Positions 34,954-47,830 of a stretch of DNA of 64,000 nucleotides are shown one piece after another. A model generated the notes under the pieces. That model saw only the letters and a program-made list of their open reading frames with translations. It did not search any database and was not told where the DNA came from. How positions within the stretch are numbered: the first letter of the stretch is position 1; each line of letters begins with the position of its first letter. The position numbers were made by a program, and so were the translations under genes. Source of the stretch: Sequoia sempervirens (taxonomy: Eukaryota; Streptophyta; Pinopsida; Cupressales; Cupressaceae). The stretch spans positions 278,998-342,997 of the forward strand of contig VDFB02275638.1 of NCBI GenBank assembly GCA_007258455.2, in the 5' to 3' direction.

Positions 34954-35505
34954 TGTTGATGCTGTAGCGGCAGGAGTTCTCTTTCTCCCTCGATTTCAAA
35001 GAAAATTTAAATGATAAATAAATTCTAATCTTAAATGAGGCAAGTGCGACTTGCAATATATATATTATTTATTTTAATGAGGCCGACTAAGAATAAAAAG
35101 TCATCTCATTTGGGAAAGAGGCTGACTTTACATGAAGAGACATCTTATTTTGTATATATACAAGGCAACTATCATTCATTTTATTATTCGATTTAATTAA
35201 AAGACAAGTTCGCATATTTGCAGCAGATCAGATTATTGCTTCAAGGAGATCAAAAATAAAGGAGACATTATAATATTTGTTCATTTGCATCTAGGAGAGG
35301 TGCTGTGTTTTATTTCTTCAGATTGGCCTTGTGATTGGGCCTAGTTGTAAGCAGATTTCTGCTCTTCTATTTATAATATAAGAGATATAATTGTTGCTGG
35401 GTTTTTCTTCCTCAAGAAGGAGGGTTTTCCTAGGGTATCTTGTTGTGTTCATTGTTCGCTGTGTTGCATTTTTTATTGCTTACATTTCTGATCCTAAAAC
35501 TAACA
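34954..35505 (+). mobile_element. Solo Ty1/copia LTR with target duplication GAATG
   Basis: The 552-bp block runs from TGTTGATGCTG to AAAACTAACA and is flanked by GAATG at 34949-34953 and 35506-35510. Its right part (TTGTTGCTGGGTTTTTCTTCCTCAAGAAGGAGGGTTTTCC region) closely matches the LTRs of the plus-strand copia element at 56062-62057. It is the same family at greater divergence. No interior remains. Confidence 0.85.
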
Positions 35506-35510
35506 GAATG

Positions 35511-38078
35511 TAGTCTGGGTTCTACCCTTCACCCGTATGCAACTTCTAAGTTATGGGTCATGTAATTCATCATATAGTCTTTTTGCTTCTAAGAATCAAA
35601 ACCTGATCCTTACATTTCATTATATATACAGTCAATATCTTCTTTGCATGGCAAGACCATGCAATCTTATGTTGGTGTGGTCTAAGCAATTATTTCAAAG
35701 CGTGGCTAATATTTTCACATTTCATTGTATTCTCTAGTTTCTTATTTTTCAAATTTCTATTTACAGGGATATGGGTAATAACTAGCAAGCAATTCAGGAA
35801 ATGATTCTTTCAGCATTCTAAAATATCCAGTACATAATCTTGAATTTTTTGGGACATTCATTGAGGTCGACCATTTTGCAATAACTTCTATTATATGAAG
35901 ATGTGTGAAAAATTTCAAAACTCGAGATAATGTTGAGCTACTTTAACCCAAATGTGTAATCTATAATAGATTTTGCATTAGGTGTATGAAATATTGCAAT
36001 GGGGAATTTTTAAACTTGGACTCAGGAACCTCTGTCCTATTCTTTTCTTCTATTTGTCACTGAGTTAGTTTGTTCTGATAATGTGTGTGTGTGTGTGCAA
36101 AATAATGAGCCATCAAATCTACTATGTAGAGATAAAAACAATCAAGAAGAAGCCTTTTTTTTTATTGGTAATAGAGGGATCTACTGGGGCTCCAATCATT
36201 TGCACATAATTTATAGGATCCCAAGTAGCTTGCCAAAAAGATTAATGACAAACCAGAGACTAAGAAATTGACCTCAGAATGTAAAAAATATGTTCATATC
36301 TGAACAGGATTGATCCAAAATCATATCAATCAAGGTAGTGGATTAGCTAACTTAGTCACCATGACTTATTCTTGAAGATTCACTATTGACAAAGATAAGA
36401 TACAAGATTCCATTACCTAAGGCAAAACTCAGACAGAGAGTTGCAGAGAATCCAGAAGGCCAAAAACAGGAACATAAGGTACCTGAGTGATCTGGACACT
36501 TAGGGGGCTTCATTGATGACTAGAAAAAGTGCATCCATGATGGTTTCAATTGGGATTGAAAATGTCATACTGTTTGGTTGTGTCTGCACTGATCACTAAT
36601 GTTGGAGTTGTGTAGGTGTTTTTACATGCATTGTATTGTCCCCTTTATGAGATAACCCTAAATCTGCCCTAATTTATCAATTTCAAGTGATCACCTTGGT
36701 TTTGGGGATTTTTATAGTGCGAGTAGGCCCTTCCAAAACAGAGTTAGAGAATATTTACAAGATAATATTAATTAGGATGCATATAAGAAAATCAAAGAGA
36801 ACATGGTTAGGGATACAACTACCTGTTTAGACCTGCAAATATGTTAGTAGACATTTATAAAATAAGACAACATCATTTTACAAGCATATTGAATCTTCTT
36901 TGGATTTTCCTTAATTCATTCTTCCTTGAGTATGATAGTCTGATAAGGTGCCCAAGAAACTCTAGGCCCAAGAGCAGTATGCCCCTCTTGGGCCCATGTG
37001 GCCCTTGCCATCCATATGGGGTGGTGTGCCTAGTGTTCTACTGCCATTCCCCTGTACCAGAACTATCATTGCTCAATCACATTGAGAGATTGAGGGTGCA
37101 GCTACAGTAGGGTGTCCTGGATAGTCATTTCCTCTAAGCCCAAGAGCAGTACACCCCTCTTGGCCCATGTGGCCCTTGCCATCCATATGGGTGGTGTACT
37201 TAGAGGGTGACCCACGCGTTGTTTCCCCTTCAGTAGGCCCTCAATCTCTCCTATCATGGCTAATTGTTTATAGTCAGAAAATATGAATATCAGTTCCTAA
37301 TGTAAGCACAGATCATTGACATAATATAAATATTATTCCATAATATAGTCTGTTCTTATATATTAGATTAATGACACAGATCCATAACTCTTATTCAGCA
37401 TTAATTTATACTCACAAATATACAGATATACATATACATACTGCTTATTACCAAACCAATAAATATTGGATTTTCTGCACACATATTGTATATACAATAA
37501 TTAAATGTCTAAACTGTTCATCTACAGATTGTGATATATTTTCCAAATATTAAATGCAGACATACGATGCATACCATGCTTAAAATACATAACTCGCTCA
37601 TCTTTCAGTTTTATATTGTATTCACAAAAATAACATACAAAGCATACATCATAATGTGGTTATATATTATCTATATTTATATACTTTTTACATATTATCT
37701 ATATTTATTACTTGTCTATATTTATTACTTATTTACTAATTTACATATTATCTATATTTATTACTTATTTTCATATTAACTTATTATTTATTACATATTA
37801 TCTGCATAAATCAGAATGTGGTTATATATCTTTATAGCACGTACCTTTATCGGTAGTCCCTTACTTGAAGTATGTTTAAGTATATTTCTTACTTACTCCA
37901 TGATCTGCTTAGATCAGAATATCCTTCTTGAGTGATCCGGTATTCCCTTTATGCAGAATAGATTCATATATATATATCCTTCTTTATATTAAATTTGATC
38001 TCTTTTATATACTCAGAAAATATTTATTCTATTTCTGCTCCTATTTTCTTTTTATATCTTTCTGTGTTTTTATCACTT
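35511..38078. other. Intergenic DNA with short repeats, no gene
   Basis: A (GT)n run lies at 36081-36096. A ~75-bp GC-rich block at 36952-37027 (GGCCCAAGAGCAGTATGCCC...) recurs at 37130-37205; each copy can fold through GGCCCAAGAG / CTCTTGGGCC. 37640-37800 holds TTATCTATATTTATTAC repeats. No coding region was recognised. Confidence 0.6.
36952..37205. repeat. Two direct copies of a 75-bp foldback block
   Basis: 36952-37027 and 37130-37205 share CCCAAGAGCAGTA..CCCCTCTTGG(G)CCCATGTGGCCCTTGCCATCCATATGGG. The first copy has a perfect 10-bp stem (GGCCCAAGAG/CTCTTGGGCC). Confidence 0.85.
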
Positions 38079-38083
38079 ATTTC

Positions 38084-38277
38084 TATTACAAGAGGCAAAG
38101 ATAGTAAAAAATTGTTGTATTTACATTTGGAGCAAACGCTCAATAAATAAGATTTACAAATGTATAGAATTAGCAAGTTTCTAAAAAGAAACTGCAGAAG
38201 ATCAAAGAAACAATCTTATCTAATATAATACAACATATTGAGCATTAACTAAATAATTACAAAATAGCATTTTAATA
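38084..38277 (-). repeat. 3' LTR of minus-strand copia
   Basis: 194 bp, TATTACAAG...TTTTAATA on the plus strand. The pol stop codon lies just inside this LTR (38272-38274). Confidence 0.9.
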
Positions 38278-41200
38278 CCCTCCCTTAATGCTCAATCTGT
38301 CAACTACACCAAGATGCCTCCTGAATTTTACAAATTTATCTGGACTGAGCAACTTGGTGAGAATATTTGCTGTCTGCTCCTTTGTCAGAACATATAGCAA
38401 CTGAACTGGTCAATCTTCAAAAAGCTTCCGAATGAAGTGACAATGAGTTTCCACATGCTTGGTTCTTTAATGGAAGACTAGATTTTTGACAAATTTGAGA
38501 ACTCCTTGATTGTCACAAAACAAGGGAGTCGAACCTGCTTGAGATATTTGCATATCCGCAAGCATCCGACGAAGCCAAACTGCCTCACAAGCTGCCTTAA
38601 CTGCTCCCTGATACTCTACTTCTGTCGAGGAAAGAGCCACTGCCTACTGCTTCTTACTAGTCCATGTGATTGCACCAGATCCCAAACTGAAGACATACCC
38701 AGATGTTGATTTTTTGTCATCAACCGAACCTGTTCAATTTGAGTTTGTGTAACCAACGAGTCTAGGATCGTGACCCCTAGTGTAAAGAAGGCCAAAATTA
38801 GAAGTTCCCTTCACATAACGTAGCACACGCTTCGCTGCTACCTAATGATCAGCCTTGGGGGCTGTCATGAAGCGTGAAATGTAGCTAACTGCAAAACTGA
38901 GGTCAGGTCTAGTGGCAGTGAGATAGATGAAGCTGCCCACTAGTTGCCTGAACAATGATTCATCTACTACAGGTGAGTCTGATTTAGCTGACAACTTGAG
39001 CCCTTTTTCCATGGGTGTGGAGGCAGGTTTGAAATCCTGCATTCGGAACTTATCCAACAGACTTCAAGCATATTTGGACTAGGAGATGGAGATATTGCTC
39101 TCAGTCTGCCAAACCTCAACACCTAAACAGTAATGCAAAAGTCTCAAATCTGTCATGTCAAATGTGCTGCACAAATCCTGTTTGATCTTAGCGATCAAAT
39201 GTGCCGAGCTGCCAGTAATGATCAGGTCATCCACATAGATAACAAGAATAAGAATATCACTACTAGTATGTTTGACATACAAATTAGAGTTAGATGGACT
39301 CCTCTAAAAGCCATGATTTGTGAGGTACTTGTCAATCTCGATGTACCAAGCCGAGAGGCTTGTTTCAGACCATAGAGTGCTTTCACTAGTCTGCACATCT
39401 GGTGTTCTTTACTGACAACCTTGAATCCTGAAGGTTGCGTCATGTAGACTTCTTCCCTCAACTCACCTTTGAGGAAAGCACTCTCAACATCCATCTGATG
39501 GACTTTCCAACCAAACTGGGCTGCTAAGGAAAGGATGAGTTGAATGGTACTCATCTTGGCTGTAGGAGCAAAAGTCTCCTCATAGTCAATGCCTTCTTTC
39601 TGTGAAAACCTCATAGCAACAAGATGAGCTTTGTACTTGTCAAGGGTCCCGTCAGCTTTGTACTTAACCTTATACACCCATTTGCAACTAATGGGCTTCT
39701 TCCCTTGAGGAAGATCAGAAAGGACCCAAGTGTGATTTTTTTGAAGACTATGATATTCAGCCTCCATAGCCTGTTCCCCCTTAGGAATCCCTTTAGCCTC
39801 TGAATATGTCTGAGGCTCATAAACACTGTGAATGTTGGCCATGAGAGCAAAATTAACTATATGTTGTTGTTTGCTCTTGTTTTTGGACGATCTCCCTTCA
39901 ATGAGCTCATCATCATGAAGATCACCAATAGTCTTAGCCCACCATTTAGGCCGGAGAGAAGTGCCAGCATCAGATGTAACAAGAGGAGCTAGAACTGGTA
40001 GTGGATTTGGAACAGGTTCATTAGGTGGAAGATCAGTATCATTCGGAGGAAAATCGGGTTGAGCATCATCAAAAACAGAATCTGCATTTGCATCATCCCT
40101 CCCATCAGGTGGACCTAAAGGAAGACGAACACCCAAATCAGAAGCCTTCAAAGGCTGATCCTCAGAATGCTGCACAAAGGAGGAAAGGTGAAAAGGTCCT
40201 CATTCTTCATCAAAGACAACATCCTGACTGAAGATAAGACGATCAGTGTCTACATCAATCAACCGGTAAGCCTTATGGTTGTCATTGTACCCTGTGAACA
40301 TAAGCTTTTGACTCTTGGAATCCAACTTGGAGCACTTGGCATTTGGAATCCATACATATGCTAAAAAGCCAAAGATTTTCAGATGACTGATCCTAGGTTT
40401 GCGACCAGTCCAAGCTTCCTCAGGAGTCTTCCCCTTAACAACCTGTGTAGGAGACCGATTAAGGAGATAGACGACAGTGTAGACTACTTCTACCTAATAT
40501 TTATTAGGAACACTCCTGTGTTGTAACATGGAGTAGGCCATCTCAGTGATTGTACAATTGCACCGCTCTACAATACCATTTTGCTGAGGAGTGTAGTGTG
40601 TGGTTAAACAGCGTTTGATGCTGTGTGTATCATAGAAGTTGGAGAAAGCAGTAGAACAAAATTCACCCCCATTATTTGACCTAAGAGTGATTATGGAACA
40701 ACCAGACTCTTTTTCTACTAAGGTCTTAAACTTCTAAAATATAGTAAACACATCTGATTTTTGTCTAAGCACACCCACATTTTATGACTGAAATCATCAA
40801 CAAAAAGCAAGAAATACTTGCAACCAGTAACAAAAGGTGTATTCATTGGCCCACATACATTAGTGTGAACGAGCTGTAGTACCTTAGAGGCTCGCCACAA
40901 GTCACCATCCGTGAAGGGTGTCCTGTGTTGCTTCCCAGCCTGACAAGCTCCACAAACTCCATGATGCCGAGTTTGGATCTCAGGTAAACTAGCTACAAGT
41001 CCCTCTCGAGCTAGCTGAGAGAGATAGTGCACATTTAAGTGCCCATACCGCTGATGCCAAAGACTAGTAATAGCAGAATTTCTAGTTGCCATGGCTAACT
41101 CTGGAGAATCACCTGTATCCACAAGTCTGTATAGACCATGATCCTCAATACCAACAACCACAATGGTGCGAGTCTCCTGATCAACAATCGAACATTTGTG

Positions 41201-42369
41201 TGCACTGAATACCACATCCAACTGAGGAGAGTGCCACATAATTTGATTGACAGAGAGAAGGTTTAGTTCCATGCCAGGAACGTTGTATGCATTGAGGAAT
41301 ATGAGATTCCTCCCACCAGATTTAATCTGAACAGTGCCCTTACCGACAACGGTAGACTCTTCACCTCCTTCAAAAATAACTGAGTCATTTAAGGGAGAGA
41401 AGTTTGTGAACCAATCATGCCGATGGGTGAAGTGTTGCAAAGCACTTGAATCAATGTACTAGGTCGAGGACTTCACATGATTTGTAGGTCTTTTAGCCAT
41501 AAAAGCGTAAAAGGCAGATTCCTTCTGCTTAGTGTGCTCGAAAACATTTGCTTTCTGCTAAGATCCTCCCTACTTCCTCTGTTCAAAAGCCAAACGCTGA
41601 CGACAATCCTTCTTCATATGACCATATTTGTGGCAGTAATTACACTGAATGTTCTTTTTCTTAGGGCTGCCCGGAGGTTGACTTGAGCCTTTTTGCTACA
41701 AAGGTTGATCTTTCCCTTTATTCTTAGGTTGAGACTTAGCTGCAAAAGCTTGTTTTGTAGAGGACAATGAGGCACTACTACCAAACTATTGTTTCCAGCG
41801 TTCCTGCTACAAGAGGATGGTACAAAGCTTCGAAAACTTCAGATCAACATTAGTCGATGTGATGTTGAGGGTTTCAACAAAGTGCTCATAAGACTTCGGT
41901 AGACTTTTCAAGGTGATGACTACCATGTTTTCTTCCTCCATCTTTCGACCAATTGCCTCGAACTGATCATGGATGTCTTGAATCTTTGTCAGATGCTCTT
42001 GTAAGGACATTCTCTCATCCATCATGATGGAGAACAACTAGTTCTTTAAAAAGAACTCACGGCTCTTGTCGGAGGTCTCATGCAAGGTTTTCAAATGCTC
42101 CCAAATCTCAGGTGTTGATTTGCTGGATGGAACCTGTGGAAGCTGATCATCAGTAACTAAAAGCTTAATGAGCATCACCGCATCATGATTTTGCTCATCA
42201 AACTTTTCTTGGTCTTTTTAATATCCGATGCTGGTCTGGTCTTGTGACCTAGAACGATCTTATCAAGGCAGCGATATTCAAAGATAATCATTTGCTGCTT
42301 TCAGGTATTATAATTTCTGCCATTGAATCGTTGATTGCCTTCCAACATAATGTTGGTCAAACTCGCCAT
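38272..42369 (-). pseudogene. copia gag-pol polyprotein remnant
   Basis: The polyprotein starts at ATG 42369 (MASLTNIMLEGNQRFNGRNY). Gag runs to about 41700 with an intact CCHC knuckle CNYCHKYGHMKKDC at about 41600-41650. Protease reads DSSA at about 41450, where DSGA is usual, just after an in-frame TAG. The integrase zinc domain is intact (LWHQRYGHLN...CGACQAGKQ, about 41010-40925), but the first catalytic Asp of the core is Asn (VHTNVCGP, about 40860). Reverse transcriptase spans 39850-39080 (YVDDLIITG near 39235; frameshift after YGLKQA). RNase H runs from about 38850 to 38400 and the frame ends in the LTR. Nonsense codons are mostly CAG/TGG to TAG. Not functional. Confidence 0.9.
38278..38286 (-). 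other. Polypurine tract
   Basis: AAGGGAGGG on the minus strand, directly before the 3' LTR. Confidence 0.75.
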
Positions 42370-43309
42370 CTTGCACGCTTTTCAAGGCACAAAAAACAAG
42401 ACAAACAAAAGAGGCGATAAAATTGATTGCACAGAACCCAAGACACAAATTCCAGTGAACTGAAAGCTGAGGTAGTTTTAGGCACAAATTTCAAGACAAA
42501 TCTGCTTGCACAAATCCTGATGCACGGATTACGAGGCACCTAGTAAAAATGGATGACAACCCATAAATTGTCTTGAAAAACCCAAAAAGAATTTGTGATC
42601 AATTTTTTTTTTTCGGCTTGAATTTGAGGGTTTTTCAAAAAACCCTAGCTGCCAGGATTTAAAAAAAACTGAGAGCAATAGAAACCCATGCTTGCAGGAA
42701 GAAAACGAGTAGAAAACACTAAGAGAAGACTCGCGCGCTCAAAAAATGAACATGTGACCAGAAACTGAGCAAATTCGTGCCCAAAAAATGCGATTTTATA
42801 GAAACGTCTTTCAAAGAAAATTGCGGCTCACAACATCTTCAAAAACGCAACCAGAAATGACGAAAACATGTGCTTTATCGTGCAGAATAATCACGCCTAG
42901 AAAGCCCAGAGACGCGTCAAAATGCGACCATAAAATTAACAAGATCGCGCCTAGAATCACGCAGATTTTTTTCAGGAAAAAAAAAACTAGACAAAAAAAT
43001 GTGACAGAGTTCTCCACGAAAACACAAAGAAATCACGTCCAAATACAAAAAACCGCGTGGACAGGAGAGAAAAAATCTGCCCAGAAAATTCGAATCACCT
43101 GCTCAAAAAGGTTTTTGGGAGGTCGTTCACACAACACACAAAAAGAAGGTACGATTTTTAGAAAACCACGAGCTGGAGAAAAGCCATGACTTTTAGACTT
43201 AAAAAAATGATTTTTAGACTTAAAAAAATCTTGCGATCTTAGCACGTGATTTGCAAACAAAAAACCCATGCTTCTTTTTTAGAAACAATGGCGCCCAGAA
43301 ATCTCCCAA

Positions 43310-43322
43310 GGCTCTCATACCA
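43310..43322 (-). other. Primer-binding site
   Basis: TGGTATGAGAGCC on the minus strand directly after the 5' LTR. It differs by one base from the tRNA-Met type TGGTATCAGAGCC. Confidence 0.85.
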
Positions 43323-43516
43323 TATTACAAGAGGCAAAGATGGTAAAAAATTATTGTATTTACATTTGGAGCAAATGCTCAATAAATAAGATTTACAAAT
43401 GTACAAAATTAGCAAGTTTCTAAAACGAAACTGTAGAAGATCAAAGAAATGATCTTATCTAATATAATACAACATATTGAGCATTAATTAAATAATTACA
43501 AAGTATTATTTTAATA
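43323..43516 (-). repeat. 5' LTR of minus-strand copia
   Basis: 194 bp, same length and ends as 38084-38277. Confidence 0.9.
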
Positions 43517-43521
43517 ATTTC

Positions 43522-44862
43522 TCCTTCTATCTTTCTCCCCCTCTCTGCCCACACCTTCTTCTACCTTTTATATCCTCATATTTCATAAGGAGACACTCTT
43601 TCATAATGGATACGACTTTTTAAACAGCCACATCCTTTCATTCATTGCTGTCCTTTCCATTCAGGAATCGTTTCTTTCCTAATCTTTTAATGAATCGCTC
43701 CCCTTTCTAAGAATCGCTTCTAATCCATTTTAATTGCTATGTATTTTAGTAGTCATCGGATATTTAACATGGGTGATTATTGTTTTGTAATATTTATCAC
43801 TGCCCCTTTATTTGCATGACCTTTAGTTAATGCTTTATGTTGGGTGAAAATTATGTAATCAGCTTTTCGATAGATTACACAACTTGGACTTCAGCCACAG
43901 CTATGTGAGATGTAAATCTCTCCTCTCGGAAAGGGGAGGCGCCCTTTTTATTGCTAACAAAAGCGATAGTAAAACAAACAAGTAATTACAAAATGTACAC
44001 AAAACTTACGAAGTGGGGGGGGGGTGTGTTACATTCATCCTTCTCTCTTTTTTCAGAGAAGATGTTTACAATGCTTCACTGTTGGAAGTTCACGATTCTT
44101 AACAACTTTAAACAATCAACTAGCAGTAATGCCAATACCTCTATCTTGTCAAAGCAAAGCGTAGAGATACCAGAAGTGATTAACAATAAACAAATAAAGT
44201 AAAAAGGAAAGCTCACGAAGGCACAAAGTCGTTTCGTAGCTTTATCAATGGTGGATCTGTGAAGAGTGTATCGTTTGTCACGTTAGAAGCACAAAGTCTT
44301 CTTAGACGCAGCAATTCCTCGAACAGCATGAACAATAACAAGCGCAAAGTCTTGTAGATCATCCAACCAAATTATCAAAAAGCATGAACAATTACAAGCA
44401 CAAAGTCTTGTAGATCATTCAACCGAAAGATAAACAAAACAAAAATGCAAATCTAAATAATAGATGCAACACAAAGTTTACATAAATTACTTAGAGTCCT
44501 TCAGATTCCATCACCTAATCACCACCAAATAAGATCAATTTGTAAGATTATCGAATCCAACACAATGTCTGGCTTGCAATCTTCTTCTTTATTGATCGAA
44601 TTTCATTCACAAAGCATGAACACAAAGTTTCACAAATTTGCTTCAAAAAGGGCAGCACTTTGTTGCAAAATACTAAAGGATAAATTTACAATGGAAATCC
44701 CTCACATTATATAGAAAGAGGGATGAGCAAAATTAGGAAACTGATTGAGGAAATTAAGGAAAGTTAGGTGGCGATTTTAGGAGATCTCACCTAACTTTGA
44801 CCAAAGTCAAAGTGTAATTTGTTTTCAAAATATTACATCTTCGAGCTTGGTGTAATTACAAT
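43522..44862. other. Non-coding DNA, presumed 3' flank of the next gene
   Basis: No coding region. A ~55-bp tandem duplication (GCATGAACAAT.ACAAGC.CAAAGTCTTGTAGATCAT) lies at 44330-44430. On the minus strand TATATAATG at about 44705 precedes a stretch resembling a transcription start region, possibly an LTR promoter, but no LTR pair was found. A G10 run lies at about 44014-44023. Confidence 0.5.
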
Positions 44863-44956
44863 TTACAAAAAGACATTTGAAAATGTCAAGAAATATTTAC
44901 AAGATGCATAAAGGGATGCACCGGAAATGTCTAACACTGGAGAATAGGGGGCTGCT

Positions 44957-46672
44957 TCATGTTTCTTTTCCTTGGGCGTGGAAGTCTTCATATTTCCTCC
45001 TAGTCTCCTGCACAAATTTCTCATCTGGACCAACGGTGTAATCCACAATGGTGTGAATTCTCGTGATCGATCTCATGGCAGATGAGTGAACCTTCTTGCA
45101 CCTGTCAAGATGCGTTTTCAGGTTATCCAATGTGAGCCTTGTATCACAAATGATGTTCAGTGAAGCTTCTGAGAAGTCTAAACTGTCAATCAATTTCATG
45201 ATGGCTTCTTTGAAGATCTGAGATATTTCTGTGGCCGGCAGAAAGATACGATTTTCCTCAAGAAGTTGACCAGGCAACTCTTTGATACCTTTTTCAAGAA
45301 TGGCGCGATGTCCTTCGACATCTTCCTGTACTTGGTGGAGATCCTCCGTAAGAGATTGAATTACTTGAATTCGATGTTTCAAAGATTCTCTTACCTCAAC
45401 GAACTTTTCTTTGTCAGGAATTACCCCAACCTCCACCAATTTACTGAGCTTTACCTGTTTCATTTCCGACCATGACAACAGACATTTTTCCATGTCTTTG
45501 CGCTCCTGGGAAAGTATATCGGCCGATGGTCAGTGGGAACTTGAATCCACGCTTGTGGTTGCTTCTTCGTTCTTTTTGCACTGACATCAACTGTCTGCAT
45601 GTTTCCATGAGAACCCACTTATCTGAAGGATAACGTGGTAGCATGTAGGGACAACCGGTGTAGGACCCCACTCTCAAGTAAGTAAACGTTGGGAATTGAA
45701 GAAATAGGCATCCAACTTTACTTACCACCTTATACGCCTCATCGGATACTCTTCTTCTTTCCAGAGCTAGATCAAAATTGAAAAGCAAAGGCGCAAAGAA
45801 GCATCTGTGACCCGCCTGAAGTGATGAAAGCTTTCCTTCAGCTCCAATTGATAGAAAAATTTGTACACAGGTACCATCATCCGATTCCCTTTTGTAGGTA
45901 AACCTGGGAATTGTCTCATCACAGCTGCTGCGTACACCAGGTAAGAAGTCATATAGAATTTCAATGTGGAAGGAACATTGATCAACTGCTCATGTATCTC
46001 ATCACTGATCTGTTTGCCCCAGTCAATATGCACCTTCTGTCTTGTTATGATCCTGATGTATTCATACATCCAATCGTGAAAAGTGGATGATTCAGGCAAG
46101 CCTTTCACTCTGCTTAGAAACGTGATCATATCTTTGACGTCATCCTTGAAATCGCTTCGCAGGAGTCCTTTCGGCCATCTGGAAACAGATGATCTAGGCT
46201 TCTTTAACCATTGAGTGTTTATTAGGTTTTTAGCCTTATTGGGATCGGCGTCAAAAACCTCTTGTGCTTTTGATATAGAAATATCAATGTATTTCTCCAT
46301 ATGAGGAACCTTGAAAACAATGTCAAAGAAATCAGGGTCGAGTCTCAGAATCTCGTGCTCGGAAGAATCGATCACACTTCTACTCTCTCTGATTTAGTGA
46401 GACGCCATCTGAAGAACAAACTTTGTATTATGTGCAGCTGTAGGGAACATTGCCACCAGATGAAGGTTGCTGTGTACAATCGCTCTCATCGGATCAGGGA
46501 GAGGCTTCGTCTCTGTTTGCTTTTCAAAATCAACCAAGTCCTGGTGACCAACCTCCATGTCTTTTATCTCTTCCACCTTGGAGACCACTACGGTCGGCGG
46601 ATAGACACCTTGATATTTGTACTTCATTTTGCCTTTTGCTTTCGAAGAAGACGGAGGCTTATTGGTAGTCAT
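44957..46672 (-). pseudogene. Unrecognised protein, ~550 residues, lightly broken
   Basis: From ATG 46672 (MTTNKPPSSSKAKGK) one frame runs to 45767 with a single in-frame TAA at about 46394. The frame then shifts near 45780, and again at 45440-45490, ending at 44957. The N-terminal ~35 residues are Ser/Lys-rich. The middle is a compact, probably globular domain with FHDWMYEYIRIIT, KFYMTSYLVYAAAVMRQFPG and PVYKFFYQLELKESF. Next comes a Leu/Tyr-rich part (VGCLFLQFPTFTYLRVGSY). The last ~180 residues are Lys/Glu/Leu-rich and probably helical or coiled-coil (VRESLKHRIQVIQSLTEDL). It shows no reverse transcriptase, integrase, protease, zinc knuckle or transposase motif. It could be an accessory or captured ORF of a retroelement, or a decayed host gene. 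Confidence 0.6.
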
Positions 46673-46914
46673 CAAAAACAACTGGAACTTTTGATCACTT
46701 TGACTTTGAAGATTTTTGAAAAGAGATTGCAAGGTGCTGAGCCAGAACAAACATTAGTCGTTAGGAAACATGGGAATGCGCGAAACGAGCAACGATGATG
46801 GGAAAGCATGGAGCGGATGACATGGCACGCAAAACGATGCACAAAATAGAAAGAACAAGGCTCAGGAGTGAAATGGTAAAAAATGAAGCTCATCTGGAAA
46901 AGATTGTAGAAAAT

Positions 46915-47075
46915 TGGAAAAAGTGTAAGGGCGCCAAAATTCAGCGCCCTTACATTTTGGAAATGTTACTTTTGATGCAAGAGCGCTAAATTTTAGCGCT
47001 CTTACATCTCTCAGAGTTAGAATTTATTAACATATTCAGCATGTCAGGGCGCTAAAATTAAGCGCTTCTGCATCT
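46915..47075. repeat. Palindrome cluster A (three hairpins)
   Basis: Hairpins lie at 46925-46953, 46977-47005 and about 47045-47070. Each is centred on GCGCTAAA.TTTAGCGC or a variant, with outer arms that differ between hairpins but still pair (GTAAGG/CCTTAC; AAGA/TCTT). The cluster matches 47831-47990 in order and linker sequence. Confidence 0.85.
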
Positions 47076-47830
47076 TTGGCACACTTTTGGGTAAAACAAA
47101 TGTAGAAGCACTCGGAAACGGCGCTCGAGGTTGGCAAAGTTTTCATTTGTATGAAATTGCAAATTGAAATTTGTTCCATTACCATCGTATCTTCAAAAGA
47201 ACCATTCTTACAACACAAGAGAAACCCCAATGTTCGCATCAGAACATTATAGAAAGGGCGACAAGGAAGGAAGTTATCATAAAAAACGTTGGAAAGAAAA
47301 GCAAGATGGAGTGCGTTGAAAACAAAACGCAAAAGTTACTTTGCGCGAGGGTAAGAAAAGAAAACCACGCAGACACACCATGGAAAAGATTTAAATAAAG
47401 AAGACACAAGACCAAAACGCGAAGGGAGAGAAAGGAAAACGCGTGGGAGTAAAAACGTTTGAAAAGAATGAAGGGAAGACAAAAACGCGAATGTAAATCC
47501 TAGAATATATACAAAAACTAATGAAGAAAGGAGATAAAGCAAAGATAACGACTTACCAAAATGAAATGCGAAGAGTGCTGAAGAGGAATGGCGAAATTCT
47601 CAGAAAAAAACGTGTTTTGCAGTTCGAAAAGCACTTCGCCCAGCAAGAAGAAAAGAAAGCAAAAGATCATAACAATGAAAAATGGCGAATTAAAACACCT
47701 TTAAGTGAAAGAGAAAATCAAAAAACCTAACTCAAGTCGAGCAATAAATTTAGGCACGAAAAGTGGCACGATTGACGAAAAACGCAAAAAACATGAAGAA
47801 ACGTGCCAGGGCCAAAAAAGTCTAAGTGTC
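47076..47830. other. A-rich spacer between palindrome clusters
   Basis: Purine-rich on the plus strand (AAAGAAAAG, ACGCGAA motifs). Short frames of low complexity only; no gene recognised. On the minus strand it would be upstream of the unrecognised protein. Confidence 0.5.

Larger units (their letters stand above)
38084..43516 (-). mobile_element. Complete Ty1/copia element with TA...TA LTR ends
   Basis: A 5433-bp minus-strand element is flanked by ATTTC at 38079-38083 and 43517-43521. Both LTRs are 194 bp (38084-38277 and 43323-43516), with termini TATTA...TAATA in place of TG...CA. By hand count they differ at about 13 positions, mostly transitions. The primer site is at 43310-43322, the purine tract at 38278-38286, and one gag-pol region in domain order Gag, protease, integrase, reverse transcriptase, RNase H marks it as copia. 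About 940 bp of leader separates the primer site from gag. Confidence 0.9.

Noticed and set aside
37371..37779. Tyr/Ile-rich frames
   Set aside because: They come from TATTTATTAC-type repeats, with no protein features.
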